A stretch of DNA of 64,000 bases from Brassica napus (Eukaryota; Streptophyta; Magnoliopsida; Brassicales; Brassicaceae). The stretch is taken from contig NC_063452.1 in NCBI RefSeq assembly GCF_020379485.1, positions 52,204,439 through 52,268,438 on the forward strand, written 5' to 3'. Shown here piece after piece: positions 25,230 to 37,271 of this stretch. How positions within the stretch are numbered: the first letter of the stretch is position 1; each line of letters starts with the position of its first letter. Made by a program: the position numbers and the translations under genes. The notes under the pieces were generated by a model. That model was not told the origin of the DNA. It saw nothing but the letters and a program-made list of their open reading frames with translations, and searched no databases.

Positions 25230-28200
25230 CTAGATGGAAGAAACAGTCATTCCGACTATCTCTCGGCATACCTCAAGCTTCCCCCTCGGTAATGACTTCG
25301 TCATCATATCAGCTCCATTATCATCCGTATGAACTTTCTCAAGTTCCACTTCCTTAGAAGCAACCACATCACATATCCAATGATACCTCCTCTGAATGTG
25401 TTTTGACTTCGAATGAAATGTATAATTCTTCCCGAGACAAATAGCGCTTTGACTATCACAAAGCAACGCATACTTTTCTTGTTTGAAACCGATCTCTTCA
25501 CAGAAGTTCTTCATCCACAACAGCTCTTTACAAGCTTCAACTGCAGCAATGAACTCTGCCTCAGTGGTAGATAGTGCAACACACTTTTGCAACCTTGACT
25601 GCCATGCCACAGCTCCACCCGCAAATGTTACCAAGTAACCCGAAGTAGATTTGCTAGAATCAGCATCTCCCGACATGTCAGAATCAGTGTAACTGACAAG
25701 CAATGACTTCTTACCTCCAAATGTAATCTTTAAATCAGAAGTCCCTCTGAGATATCTCAAAATCCACTTCACAGCATTCCAATGTTCTCTTCCCGGATTG
25801 GAGAGAAACCTGCTGACAACTCCAACGGCGTAGGCTAAATCCGGTCTTGTACAGACCATGGCATACATCAAACTACCCACTGCCGAAGCATATGGAACCT
25901 TCGCCATATCTTCCTTCTCCGCATATGTCTTCGGACTTTGTTGACTGCTCAGTCTTAAGTGTGGAGCAAGAGGAGTACTCAACACTTTAGACTTGTCCAT
26001 GTGAAACCGCTTAAGTACTTTTTCAATGTACTTCTCCTGAGATAAGTGAAGCAGCTTCTCACCTCTATCTCGAATAATTCTCATACCGAGAATCTGTTTC
26101 GCTGGACCCATATCTTTCATGGCAAAGGACATGCTTAGCTGCTCTTTCAGCTCCTTAATTCTGTCTATGTTCCTGCCCACAATCAACATATCATCGACAT
26201 ACAGCAACAAGATGATAAAATCATCCTCGCCGAACACGTTCACAAATACACAATGGTCTGAATCAGTCTCTGCATAACCATGCTCCCCCATAACAGACTT
26301 GAACTTCATGTACCACTGCCTTGGTGTTTGCTTTAATCCATAAAGGCTTTTCTTCAAGCGGCAAACCAAATTTTCTTTGCCCTTTTTCACATAGCCTTCC
26401 GGTTGTTCCATGTAGATCTTTTCCTCCAAATCACCATGAAGGAAAGCAGTCTTCACATCCATTTGCTCAACCTCTAGATCAAGGCTCGCTGCCAATCCAA
26501 GTACAACCCGAATGGATGACATCTTCACAACAGGAGAAAAGATTTCATCATAATCAATTCCCTTCTTTTGGCCGTAGCCTTTCACAACCAATCAAGCCTT
26601 GTGTCGAGGTGGCAAATTGTCATCCTCAGGCTTAATTCTGTACACCCACTTATTAAGCAGAGCCTTCTTGCTCTTAGGCAATTCCACCAACTCAAAAGTA
26701 TGGTTCTCCTCAAAAGAATCCATCTCCTCATCCATGGCTCCAAACCACTTATTCTTGTGTTTATCCTCCAAAGCTTCTTCATAGCTTTCTGGCTCTCCCC
26801 CATCAGTAAGTAATACATACTCACTAGGATCATACCTTGTCGACGGTTTAAGACCTCTCTCGGATCTTCTAACAGTAGTAGGTTGGTTCTCAGCAGCTGG
26901 TGTCTCACCATGATCGTCACCATGATCACCACTACCATCTTCATGTGCGGGAGCATCTGCACTGGGTGTATTATCCTGAACCTCAACCTCAACCTCACCG
27001 TGAACCGATGTAGAAGAAGTAGCCTTTGTATCGATCAAACCCTCAAAAATCTGAGTTGGCTTTTTGGACTTGTCAATGTCCTTAATCGTTTGATCTTCCA
27101 TAAACACAACATCTCTGCTCCTTACGAGCTTCCTCTCAACGGGATCATATAATCTGTACCCAAACTCATCCTGACCATAACCAATGAACACACACTGCCG
27201 CGACTTCATCTCAAGCTTCGATCTATCAACCTTGGGAATATGAACAAATGCCTTACACCCAAATACCCTCAAGTGACTGTAAGAAACATCCTTACCAGTC
27301 CAAACCCTCTCTGGAACATCACCATCCAATGGAGCACTTGGTGACAAATTCAGCACATGAACCACCGTGTTCAAAGCTTCTGCCCAGAAAGTCATCGATA
27401 AGCCTGACTGTGAGATCAAACATCTCATCCTCTCGACAATCGTCCGATTCATCCTTTCAGCCAACCCATTCAATTGTGGAGTATAAGGTGGCGTGAACTG
27501 ATGCCTTATTCCATGCTCTTTGCAATAAGCATCAAATGGTCCAAGATACTCTCCACCATTATCACTGCGGATACACTTCAGCTTCTTCCCTGTTTGTCTC
27601 TCTACCAATGCCACAAAATGCTTGAAATATCCCAGCACCTGATCCTTCGTCCTCATAGGACATACCCACGACTTCCTTGAATGATCATCAATAAAAGTCA
27701 CAAAATATGATGCGCCGCCAAGAGATCTTGTCTTCATTGGACCACACACATCTGAGTGTACCAAATCCAGTACCTCGGGTTTCCTAGAAGGTGCGGAAGA
27801 CTTGAAAGATACCCTGTGTTATTTTCCCGCAAAGCATTGCGAACACTTCTATAGGTGCAAACCAGAGATTCCTGGAATCACTTCATTCTTAGACAACACA
27901 GCCATTCCCTTCTCACTCATGTGACCGAGTCTCTTATGCCATAACTCCATGGCATTATCATTCTCCACCGCATTAACAACATCTTTGGAGACCTTAGCCT
28001 GCATCCAATAGAAAGATGAAGACTTCTCACCTCGAGCCACAATCAAAGAACCGCGAGAGAGCTTCCATTTACCACCACCGTGCAAACTGAAATAACCCTC
28101 ATCATCAAGTCTTCCCGTCGATATCAGATTCATCCTAATATCAGATTCATCCTAATATCAGGAACATGTTTAACATCCTTAAGCACCAGCCTAGTACCAA

Positions 28201-29203
28201 GACTAGTCTCCAAGCAAACATCACCAATGCCAGCAACCTGGGCCATCACATCATTCCCCATCTTCACAGAACCATAATTACCCGTGGTATAGGTAGAAAA
28301 CAAATCCCGCTGTGATGTAGCATGAGTAGTAGCTCCACTGTCAATCACCCAACTGGTGTCCTGGCATGCGACATTAATGGCATCACCCTCAAGAAGAATC
28401 AGAAACTGATCTTCGGTGAGAGTCACCCGATCCATCTTTTCTTCTTGATTTCCTTGCTGCTTGTTTTTCAACTTCCAGCAATCCTTCTTCATGTGCCCTT
28501 TCTTATGACAGAAATAGCACTCCATATTTGCAAATCTATTAGACTTGCTCATGCTCCTGTTCTTGTCTCTCTTGGGATCTCTACTTGTACTTCTCCCCCT
28601 TGACTCAGTAACAAAGACATCTGAACGCGAACTGCTAGCATTCGACTGCCTTCTTGCTTCCTCATTAAGAACACTGTTCTTCACTGAATCCATCGAAATA
28701 ACACCTTCCGACGCGAAGTTACAAAGAGACATCCTCAAAACCTCCCAAGAGTCCAGTAAAGTACCGAGAAGCCACAGACCGTGAATCTCATCATCAAACT
28801 TGATGCCCATATCAGATAACTTGTTGAGCAATCCCTGAAACGCATTCAAGTGATCCTTCATCGGAGTCCCCTCCTGATACCTCAGCTCAATCAACTTCTT
28901 GATCATGTACATCTTGTTGTTTCCGGTCTTCCTAGCATATAACTGCTCCAGCTTCTTCCACAAAGAACGAGCATCCGTCTCATTCTCAATGTGATGCAAC
29001 ACATTATCATCTACCCACTGCCTTATCAACCCACACACTTGGCGATGCTGCAGCTTCCACTCTTCATCCGTCTTCTTCTCAGGTTTCTGCTCCTCGAAGA
29101 CTGGAACATGAAATTCCTTAACAAAGAGCAAATCCTTCATCTTGCCCTTCCATAGATGATAGTTAGCACCATTCAAGCTTATCATCCTGCTCATATTTTC
29201 CAT
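25230..29203 (-). pseudogene. Copia copy 5 gag-pol, defective
   Basis: Uninterrupted RT-RNase H frame 25230-26591, with the TGA at 26592-26594, TAG at 27849-27851, TAA about 30 bases lower, and the 17-bp duplication near 28123-28161, exactly as in copies 2 and 4. Gag, CCHC knuckle and protease motif are intact upstream of the duplication. Confidence 0.93.
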
Positions 29204-29277
29204 CTTCCACACAAGCAAATAATAACCCAAAGTTATCAGAAACCAAAGCTCTAAAACCAGAAGCTCTGATACCACTT

Positions 29278-30091
29278 TGTTGGGGAAAGTCACACGGCGC
29301 AGCGGAAATACTAATGGTCGTGTTCCCCTGACCTTGTGTGAACTTGTGAAGAAAATATTTTGACGATGGCGGGATGTGATATGCAGAAAAACGTAAATGA
29401 GACACACAATTTTTACGTGGAAAACCTCCTCGATGTGAGAAGAAAAAACCACGGGACTGTAGTCCACTCAAAAATCCACTATATAAATGGTATGAGTACA
29501 ACTACGTCCTCCCTGTTCAACAGCCTGAACAGAACAGAGAGTCTACCTACAAAGAGCTATCTCCAACACAAGCAACAACAACAACAAGATAGCAACACAG
29601 AGCTTCAAAACCGGCAGCAACCAAACGACCTCAGCTCACAAGGATTCCGGCATCCAGAGACTAATCCAACCGTACAAATCCAAGATAAACAAGTCCACAA
29701 TACCTCTGCCAAGTTTCAGCTCAAGAAGAGAAGATCTCACCGTCGGATTTACCAAACACTCAAGACTGCCCAGCTGAAGAACTGTGACGACCAGGTTCAC
29801 CAAAACCCAGACAACAGAAGATCCAACCGTTGAAATCCAAATCCCTTTGGTGAATTTCTAACCCACTGACAGAAGAAGCGTCCCACAAAATATCAGCCCG
29901 ATCAAATTCCGTTTGATCCTCCAAAACCAGTCTTGAAATAGTCTGACGAGTTTTCTCCTACTTCTCTCTTCTTTTTCTCTTTTGTCTCTCTCTCTCTAAA
30001 CTCTATTATTGTAAGTCTACAGTGCAAAGGGTCATGAGAATTATTATGTCTCATGCCCACTTGATTCTCTCCATCTAGGAGGAATCCAACA
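29278..30091 (-). repeat. Copia LTR 6 (outermost right, element 5' side)
   Basis: 814 bp. The left part appears identical to LTR 5, but from about 29905 to the outer end it has private changes (GATCAAATTCC, CTCCTACTTCTC, CTTTTTCTC, TTGATTCTC, GGAGGAATCC). Its outer terminus is TCCAACA rather than CCCAACA. Confidence 0.93.
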
Positions 30092-30096
30092 ATCCA
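30092..30096. repeat. Right target-site duplication of Copia array (ATCCA)
   Basis: Five bases immediately right of the sixth LTR, identical to 4907-4911. Copia integrase normally makes a 5-bp duplication. Confidence 0.85.
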
Positions 30097-30876
30097 GACC
30101 TCTCTATTTCTCTAACCTATCGATAGAGCAAGAGAATGGTACTTGACCAGTGACCATACCTTTTATTTATACATGAGGTATACTATATTACTATGTCACT
30201 TTCCTTCTAATCAAAACATTAATGTAAAGGATGATCATTCTTTTTGTTGCGGTTTAAGCAGCAGCACAACTGCGAGAGAAGAAAGGACGACAATAATACA
30301 AACATAGAAATACAAAAACAAAACACAAGATTATTGTAAGAACAATATGTTGTCGTATATGTTTTTGGTTATATAGCCTCTCCAGCTCTAAAACATTCAT
30401 TCATATCCGTCCATAGGATAGGCTCGATTATCAAATGTAGTACTGTTTAGTGATGATATCAACAAGACGTATGGTAATCAAGTAAGGTGGGGCTGCAAAA
30501 CAAACTGGAGTATTATTACTATTTCAACATATTACATTTATTGGGTTATATGCATCTTCTGACACTCTTCTGACACACTAGCTGTCTCTTGCTCACATTT
30601 CTCTGTCTTTCGTCTTTCCCTATACAACTCCACCCTTCTTTATTGATTACTTTCCACAACTTTATATACATAACTAATCTTACTTTTAACAATTAAGTAG
30701 TATATTTAAGCACGGTCAACTAGATTTTAGATCCGAGTGTTTATGTTTTGGCTTGGGTTGAGTTGAGTTGAGATCAGATTGTTTCTATGTTGGATTTGCA
30801 TTTATAGAATAGATTTAGGCTGAGCGAAAATAAATTTAAAAGGTGTTAGAGTTTCTGAGACTGTCAAAATAACTAA
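30097..30876. other. Spacer between Copia array and Harbinger-like element
   Basis: AT-rich DNA with no supportable gene or clear repeat. Confidence 0.5.
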
Positions 30877-32516
30877 GGGGCCGTTTGTTTCACCCTTTGT
30901 CATCTTCATCCAAATGATTCATTTGTATGATCTATTCAAATGATCCATTTAGATTTTTGTGATTGTTTGTTTGTCCATCCACATATCTCATCTACATATC
31001 TCATCTACATGAATCATCTAAATGGATCTTATGTTTGTTTCTTTATTTTCATTTTCATTCAAATGAGTTTAGTAAAGAAATTACCAAAATATCCTTGTGT
31101 TGATTTAATCATAAGTTTAATATTAATTTTAACTATATTACATTTAATTATTTAGTTTAATATATTTACATTAGAATTATTTTAAAATTAACGAGTTTTC
31201 TTTTTGCGGTTTGGGCGGAAAAATAAGTTTTTCGGTTTTAGCGAAAAACACATTTTTTATGTTTTGGCGGAAAACAAGATTTTTCGGTTCTGGCGGAAAA
31301 AGTGAATTTTTTTGGTTTTGGCGGGAAAATACAAATTTTTGGTTTTGGCGAGAAAACAATTTTTTGCGGGAAAACACGTTTTCGGCGAGAAAACATGTTT
31401 TTGCGGTTTTGGAGGGAACCACGTTTTTGCGGTTTTGGCGGGAAAACACATTTTTGGCAGGAAAACGCATTTTTGCGATTTTGGAGGAAAACATATTTTT
31501 GCGGTTTTGGCGGGAAAACGCGTTTTTGCGGTTTTGGCGGGAAAACGCGTTTTGCGGTTTTGGCGGGAAAACGCGTTTTGCGGTTTTGGCGGGAAAACTC
31601 GTTTTGCGGTTTTGGCGGGAACACATTTTTATGGTTTTCGCGGGAAAACAAGATTTTTCGGTTTTGGCGGGAAAACGCGTTTTTGCGGTTTTGGCGAGAA
31701 AACGTGTTTTGCGGTTTTGGCGAGAAAGCGCGTTTTTACGGTTTTGGCAGGAAAACGCGTTTTTGCGGTTTTGGCGGGAAAACGCGTTTTGAGATTTTGG
31801 CGGAAAACACACATTTTTTGGCGGGAACACATTTTTACGGTTTTCGCGGGAAAACGAGATTTTTCGGTTTTGGCGGGAAAATACAAATTTTCGGTTTTGG
31901 CGAGAAAACACGTTTTTCGGTTTTGGCGGGAAAACACTTTTTTTTTGTTTTGGCGGGAAAACACGTTTTTGCAATTTTGGCGGAAAAACACGGTTTGCGA
32001 CTTTGGCGGGAAAACGTGTTTTTTTTTTGTGTTTTGACGGAAAAATGTATTTTGGGGTGTTGGCGTGAAAACATTTTTTTTTGTGATTTTGGCATGAAAA
32101 CATGTTTTCGGTTTTTACGGAAAAACACGTTTTTGCAATTTTGACGGAAAAACATTTTTTTGCAATTTTAGCGAGAAAATGCGTTTTGGGGTTTTGGTGT
32201 GAAAAAGTAGTTTTTAGCACGGGAAAAAATGTTTTTGTAGTTTTGTCAGTTTTTTTTTGTGACAAAAATGATATTATGTTTAGGTTTGTAGTTTGTGAAT
32301 TACATTAGAGGTATAATAGACATTATACCATTTTGAATGAACCATCTCCATTCAAATGATCCAAATTGGTTCAGCTGAATAGACTTTAAAATTAAGCCTA
32401 AATTTTTAAAAATCATCTGGATGATCCATCTAAATGAATTGCATTTCTAGTGCCTAAATAAACAAAACTTTCATCTTCATCTAGATGGCCCATCCAGATG
32501 GAGAAACAAACCGACC
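30877..32516. mobile_element. Harbinger/Tourist-like non-autonomous element with internal minisatellite
   Basis: The left end GGGGCCGTTTGTTTC and the right end (reverse complement GGTCGGTTTGTTTC) form imperfect terminal inverted repeats. The element is flanked by TAA on both sides (30874-30876 and 32517-32519), the TWA target typical of PIF/Harbinger. Both subterminal parts are rich in CATCTAGATGGATCATTT-like motifs in opposite orientation. No transposase is encoded. It ends about 525 bp from the F8H stop codon. Confidence 0.7.
31205..32265. repeat. GGCGGGAAAA minisatellite, about 26-28-bp unit, dense in E2F-type sites
   Basis: About 38 degenerate units of the form TTTTGGCGGGAAAACGCGTTTTTGCGG. 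At least 12 exact GGCGGGAAA sites (reverse complement TTTCCCGCC, the plant E2F/DP consensus) and at least two CGCGGGAAA sites are visible. Long open frames on both strands here are products of the repeat, not genes. Amplification of E2F sites inside transposons has been described in Brassica, which fits. Confidence 0.85.
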
Positions 32517-32519
32517 TAA

Positions 32520-33041
32520 CTGCGAATAAGATTGTGATTTGTGAGTGCGTTCGGCATATTTCTAGATTGACAGTTCACTGAAGAATCGCACTTTAGTCGA
32601 ATGATTGGGTCATTTCATCGAATTAATGTAAAAAAGTATACTAGATCAAAGAACAATAAAAATCAAAAGTTAATTTTACGAGTTTAAACGACATTCGTGT
32701 TAAAACTGATAAAGTTGTTTACGATGATTGGATTTTAAACTGAGAGTAGAGATTTGATTTAACCCTGCATGCATTTCGATCTACAAGTCCTTTTATTATT
32801 TTCAAATAATTATATGACTACTCAACCAAAGAATTACACGTCAGCATACTTTACACTTTACTTCCCTGAGTCACATGTTACTCCACTCATTGATAGCCAG
32901 CTCAGCAAACATCTCACGTGCCCAAGTTAATCTCCTCACGTTATGGACCCCACACGAGACATCCAGTTTCACAATATCGACAACAGTCCAAAAATTCCAG
33001 CCTGGCATCCATTTAGACACATGATCCTACGTGTCAACTAC
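32520..33041. other. F8H 3' flank
   Basis: AT-rich DNA with 3' UTR of F8H expected at the right end. Nothing else recognised. Confidence 0.5.
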
Positions 33042-34645
33042 TCATTGGCTCAAAACACTTGACCTCCGGAAAGATCGATCGAGCTTTCTCCGCAACGCCT
33101 CGAGAATATGCCACGTGGCATCACCTTCCATCATCGGCACATTGTACAAGAGGGCCCGCTTAAACGCCGGCTCACGCAAGTTTCGCTGTATCACAGACAA
33201 ATTAGTCGCCGCCACGCGCTCTAGTATCTTACGCAGATTCTTCACGTCTTTCTCAGCCACCGTGAGAGATATCTCCGACCACCGCACCGTCTCGGAGAAC
33301 GGTAGCTTTATCCCATCCGCGATAACCACGGGCACGCATCCCAACACGGCGGATTCCACTAGCCTAGGACTCCATGGGGCCCATCCGAGAGGACAGAGAC
33401 AAAACAACGATCGCACGATCTCTGATCGGTATCCAGCAAACCGGTGCCGGTTAAGATGAAACCGTCTCCTCCCGCCGTATTTCTTCAAAATCGCCGTTCG
33501 CACTCCCCTGCACGCCGAGAAGTGGCATTTTAGTAATTAACCAAACACACAAATTTTTTAAAGTCAACATGAACACGAAAAAAAAAAGAAATCAAGAAAG
33601 GTTTCGCAAACGCACGCACTTGCTGTAAAAGCGTCCGCTTATATTCTTAGGGTTGACTTCCATCTTCCCCCGGAAAAACGCCCATATGTCTCGCCGTCCG
33701 TTCGCCGGAGCTCTGTCTATTGCTCTCCGCACGCTCTCCGGCGGAATATACGGCGGGATCACCACGTGCTCAGCTTCTTGACATGGATGCTTGTAATTAA
33801 CTCCAAACGTCTGTAAAATTATCGAATTTTTCATAAATTCTGGAATCCCTTCTTCAATCGCTAAATCCTCCTTCACAAAATAAAAATCAAAACTTTTTTT
33901 TTTATTAAAAAATAAAAATCAAAACTTTACTCGAAAATTATCGAATTTGAGTTTAGTTTACCATGGCGTGGAAGCATGCGCCGAAGTCATGAGAAGCGAC
34001 GAAGACGTGGTCGGAGCCTCGAGTCCGGTTCCAAAACGGGTAACTGTCGGAGAGGAAATCGACGGCGGAGCTGATGAGGGAGCGAGCGTGGCTTAGAGAA
34101 GGGAAGCCGTTGGCTGTTGAGAAGTTGCAGGAGACGTAGACAGGGACGAAGAAGAAGTCTGCTTCTTCCGGGTCCAGCGTACGAACGGAGGAGTCAGAGA
34201 GAAGGGCGCGGTGGATGGCTACCTCCGCCGCGAAGAGGTGACTGGCGCACCGGTCTGACGCCGTCACCCAGTCGACGTTGAATCTCGCCGGTAGATCGTA
34301 AACGTATATCTTCATTCCGCTGAAGAGACCGCCTGGTTTGAGAATGGCGGAAGATTCGATGAGAGCGCGAGATGGGAGGGACGACGACGTTAGGTGGTTA
34401 GACAGGAGACTCGTTGTGGTGGTGGTCGAGGGTGAGGATTGGTCTCCGGCGAAGTAAGATGTGAAGAAATAGAGAGAGAGGAACAACCAGATGACCCACC
34501 TGTAATAGTTTCTGAAGAAGACGAAGAAGAGGTTTCTTTTGTTGTGTCCACTTCTGTTGTTGTTGTTGTTTAGCTGCATTTTGACGATGAAACCCGTCTT
34601 CTTCTTGGTCTTGTTGATGCTAGGTCTCTTAATGTCAAGCGACAT
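33042..34645 (-). CDS. F8H: Glucuronoxylan glucuronosyltransferase, FRA8-homolog F8H (GT47, exostosin family)
   Basis: Golgi type II membrane glycosyltransferase involved in forming the reducing-end sequence of glucuronoxylan in secondary walls. Exons 34645-33962, 33870-33620 and 33507-33042 join in frame with GT-AG borders to 466 residues, close to the length I recall for Arabidopsis F8H. The open frame runs upstream to 34726 but only from a TTG, so the ATG at 34645 (MSLDIKRPSINKTKKK) is the start. A basic cytosolic tail is followed by one membrane span (about residues 48-66, WVIWLFLSLYFF) and a stem. The exostosin domain starts near KIYVYDLPARFN; its C-terminal half contains FCLCPLGWAPWSPRLVES and GCVPVVIADG, the nucleotide-sugar binding part. 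No breaks seen. By order it matches At5g22940. Confidence 0.95.
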
Positions 34646-35326
34646 TGCTTGATTGTTAAGAGGAGCAAAGATGAAACCGAGCTTTCTCTTTGTTGGTGAT
34701 GATAATGATTGAGAAGTAGAAATCAAGGGATGGAGATTGGGAGAGATGTAGAGAAAGGGTCGTTGGTGTTTCTCAAGAATGAATTGTTTTTCTATTTCAT
34801 TTGGATCAAGATTGGTGTGATCTGGTTCTCATCATTCTCTCGTGTCATGGGTTTGGTTCGAATCCAATGGGGTCATTAAGAATTTTTTTTTTTTAAAAAA
34901 AACAAATCTTCAGATAAGAGAGAGAAAGAGGTCGCATGGCTCTAGATGCAATGGAGCAGAATGGAGCTCGGCAATGGTCTCGGGTTCATCGCTTGGTCGT
35001 CTCGTAACCGTACCACTTAAATGTGACATGACTATAATACCCATGTAATTATTACTTTTGCGCATTTGTGTAAGTTGGGGAAGACATGTGCTTCATAAAT
35101 GGTCTCTTGATAAGCTAATGACAGTGTAGTTTTGGATAATTTTAGCTAATGTTTGTTTCTTTGTTTAGAATGTGTGGTGATCATTAGAAGTTGGCTAGTT
35201 TTTTTTTATCACTTTTAAGTACTTTTTATAGCTCACATTTGGTTGTATAAAGTTAGCTTATCATGTACTCCTAAACTTCACAAACTAATATAGAAAAATG
35301 AATGAATATAGATAAGAAAAATATTA
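34646..35326. other. F8H promoter side
   Basis: A pyrimidine-rich leader (plus-strand purine-rich, about 34680-34760) precedes the start codon. No gene or recognisable repeat. Confidence 0.45.
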
Positions 35327-35575
35327 CTCCCTCTGTTTCATATTGTAAGTAGTTTTAGGAAAATGTTTTTGTTTCAAAATGTAAATATTTTTCGTATTTC
35401 TAGATAACTTTTACATTTATTGAATACAGTGTGACCAATCAAATTAAATAGACTTATTTTTTATTGGTTAAATTATATCTAACCTATTTATTATAAAATA
35501 CGTTTTAAAAACATAATAATTTTCTTAATCTTCGTGTTTTTAGCCAAAATTACTTATATTATGAAACGGATGGAG
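35327..35575. mobile_element. Stowaway-type MITE
   Basis: Left end CTCCCTCTGTTTCATA and right end TATGAAACGGATGGAG are inverted repeats with a TA duplication on each side (35325-35326, 35576-35577). This is the Tc1/mariner-derived Stowaway signature. 249 bp, AT-rich interior, lying about 680 bp upstream of the F8H start. Confidence 0.85.
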
Positions 35576-35577
35576 TA

Positions 35578-36552
35578 CTAACCAAATAAATATGATTGCT
35601 CCATACGGGAAATTAGCCTGATATTTACAGCTGGTCTATTTGGAAGTAAGCAACCAAAAACATACATTGTTTTCGAGCTAGTATTAAAAGTACTTTATCC
35701 CAAAGGAGTATAAAATGTACATGTTCTCGAGCCAGTATTTAAACTCGGATATCAAATTAAATATAATTATAGGATAAGTAAAATATGCACTCGAACAAAT
35801 ACATTTATACATTATAGTATGGGGCTTGAAAAGAAGCGCAGAGGGTATCTAAAAAGCTTACAAGAGCACTTGCCCCACTGGCCACTGGGTGTGGGGAGAA
35901 TGAGTGCAGATGTGCAGATATTTACAGACAACAGAAAATCCATTTTCTTTGTAAGGGTGTATTGCTTCGCTTTTTTTACAGCGTATGGAAAATCGAAAGT
36001 GTATGGTTATTATTACAGCCTTTGTAAGACGTAAGAAAAGTGGTTAAGAACACGGACGAAGCCTGAGACGGTGAAAGCTCGAAATCTTTTTCTCTCTTTA
36101 GGCATAAACAATAATGGCCACTTGATAAAACAAATAATTATCTTTTGCTTCTATTTCTGATCTCAGTGGCCAAATTTATCGACGTGATGTTGTCTAAACT
36201 AACTTATGCGTAAATAACGTGATTGGTTAAGTGAATTCACAATACAAAGTTTTTGAATCTTACCATTGTAACGGCGCAAACAAAATCTACCTTCACAACC
36301 ACATGGATGAGAATTCAGCTTTATCTTGGATATTAAAGTGACTGGACCAGTGACAAAAACGGTTGATTAATAACGTTTCGGTTGAAATTTCTATGTATAT
36401 ATTTATTTATTAGAGTTGAGCTACTCATTTTGCGCTTCTTCTTTTTTTTTTTTGTGATCCAACTCATTTTGCGCTTTCTAGTAAATGAGTAAGCTAAAGT
36501 AAATGAAACATTTAATACTATAAATAACCCAATTCACAGTTTCTCACACTTA
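35578..36552. other. Intergenic spacer
   Basis: A more GC-rich patch near 35820-35960 contains a 71-codon open frame with no recognisable motif. I do not support a gene here. Confidence 0.4.
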
Positions 36553-36816
36553 GCCCCCTTCGTTTGCCTATTGCACGAACTGCGACAGATCGCATGTCGA
36601 AGTTTGTTGTTCGTTTTGTTGTCGCGTAACATGCGACATGCGATTGGTCGCAAGTCGCAAGTCGCAGGTTGTTGTTCGTTTTGATGTCCTGCGACTAATC
36701 GCACGACCAATCGCGGGTTCCCATTCAAGTTGCCGGAAAAAACAGCGACTAAAAATTAATAAAATTTTGATCACGCGACTGGTCGCAGGTCGCCCGACAC
36801 GTAAACGAACATGACC
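36553..36816. mobile_element. Small Harbinger-like MITE rich in GTCGCA motifs
   Basis: 264 bp with imperfect inverted ends (GCCCCCTTCGTTTGCC against GGTCATGTTCGTTTACG) flanked by TTA on both sides (36550-36552, 36817-36819). The interior is full of short inverted GCGAC/GTCGC words and a repeated TTGTTGTTCGTTTTG. No coding capacity. Confidence 0.65.
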
Positions 36817-36819
36817 TTA

Positions 36820-37250
36820 CTCACCTAGCCATAAAAGGCTATGTATATTTATACACAAAGAGACAGAAGTGGATTTGCATGCATCTATACAGCGTTGAAA
36901 GAAAAAATATTTAAACCGAATTTCTGTATCTAATCTGATTCTGAATCTGAATTAGGGGATTGTGACACACCATCACTATTAATACAAAAACACAACACCA
37001 ATGTCAATGTATATTACAAGCCTGATTCAACTTATATTGAATACTGAAATGGAAAATTGAGATTGTTCATATATTTTCAATCATACCTTTGTTACTATTA
37101 TCTGTTTCTCTTCGTATGCTATATATTTGTAATAATTAGTCTGTAGCTAAGAGATATTTTAGTCTTTTGCTGTCAATTTATTCACAAGGCATTCATGACT
37201 GAGCAATATTATTCTTCACATTTAATTCTCCTTTACATGCATATAACAAA
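36820..37250. other. Intergenic spacer
   Basis: AT-rich. Nothing recognised. Confidence 0.4.
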
Positions 37251-37271
37251 ATATATGTATACATTGTAGAA

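Larger units (their letters stand above)
4912..30091 (-). mobile_element. Tandem array of five Ty1/Copia (Tork/Tnt1-like) retrotransposon copies sharing six LTRs
   Basis: Six LTRs of 809-815 bp alternate with five internal regions of about 4.06 kb, all on the minus strand, with a period of 4870-4876 bp. Each LTR begins TGTTGGG and ends CAACA when read as the element. The 5' LTR is followed, after AAG, by a primer-binding site GTGGTATCAGAGC (initiator-Met tRNA type). The 3' LTR is preceded by a purine tract (GGAGGGGGAGTT). Domain order Gag-protease-integrase-RT-RNase H defines Copia, and the RT and RNase H resemble tobacco Tnt1. The bases just outside the whole block are ATCCA on both sides (4907-4911 and 30092-30096). 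No second duplication is found between copies, so the array behaves as one insertion. All copies are disabled. Confidence 0.95.

Noticed and set aside
4912..30091. Evenly spaced repeats considered as a CRISPR-like or satellite array
   Set aside because: The unit is a full LTR retrotransposon with Gag-Pol domains, in a plant genome.
4912..30091. Array as pure assembly duplication
   Set aside because: Copies differ by private substitutions and indels (copy 3 especially) and the outer LTRs have distinct flanks, so exact artificial duplication is unlikely. Copies 4 and 5 are close enough that the precise count still needs long reads.
31177..32265. Open frames of up to 362 codons on both strands (KTRFCGFGGK-type repeats)
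   Set aside because: They exist only because the minisatellite unit lacks stops in several frames. Both strands are open and unit lengths vary, so they are not genes.
34643..34726. F8H start at 34726 and VPS24 start at 4013
   Set aside because: Both would begin at TTG codons. The first in-frame ATG (34645 and 3953) fits the recalled lengths and N termini of the family.
36534..36774. 64-68-codon frames around 36.6 kb
   Set aside because: They coincide with the small MITE and its GTCGCA repeats.
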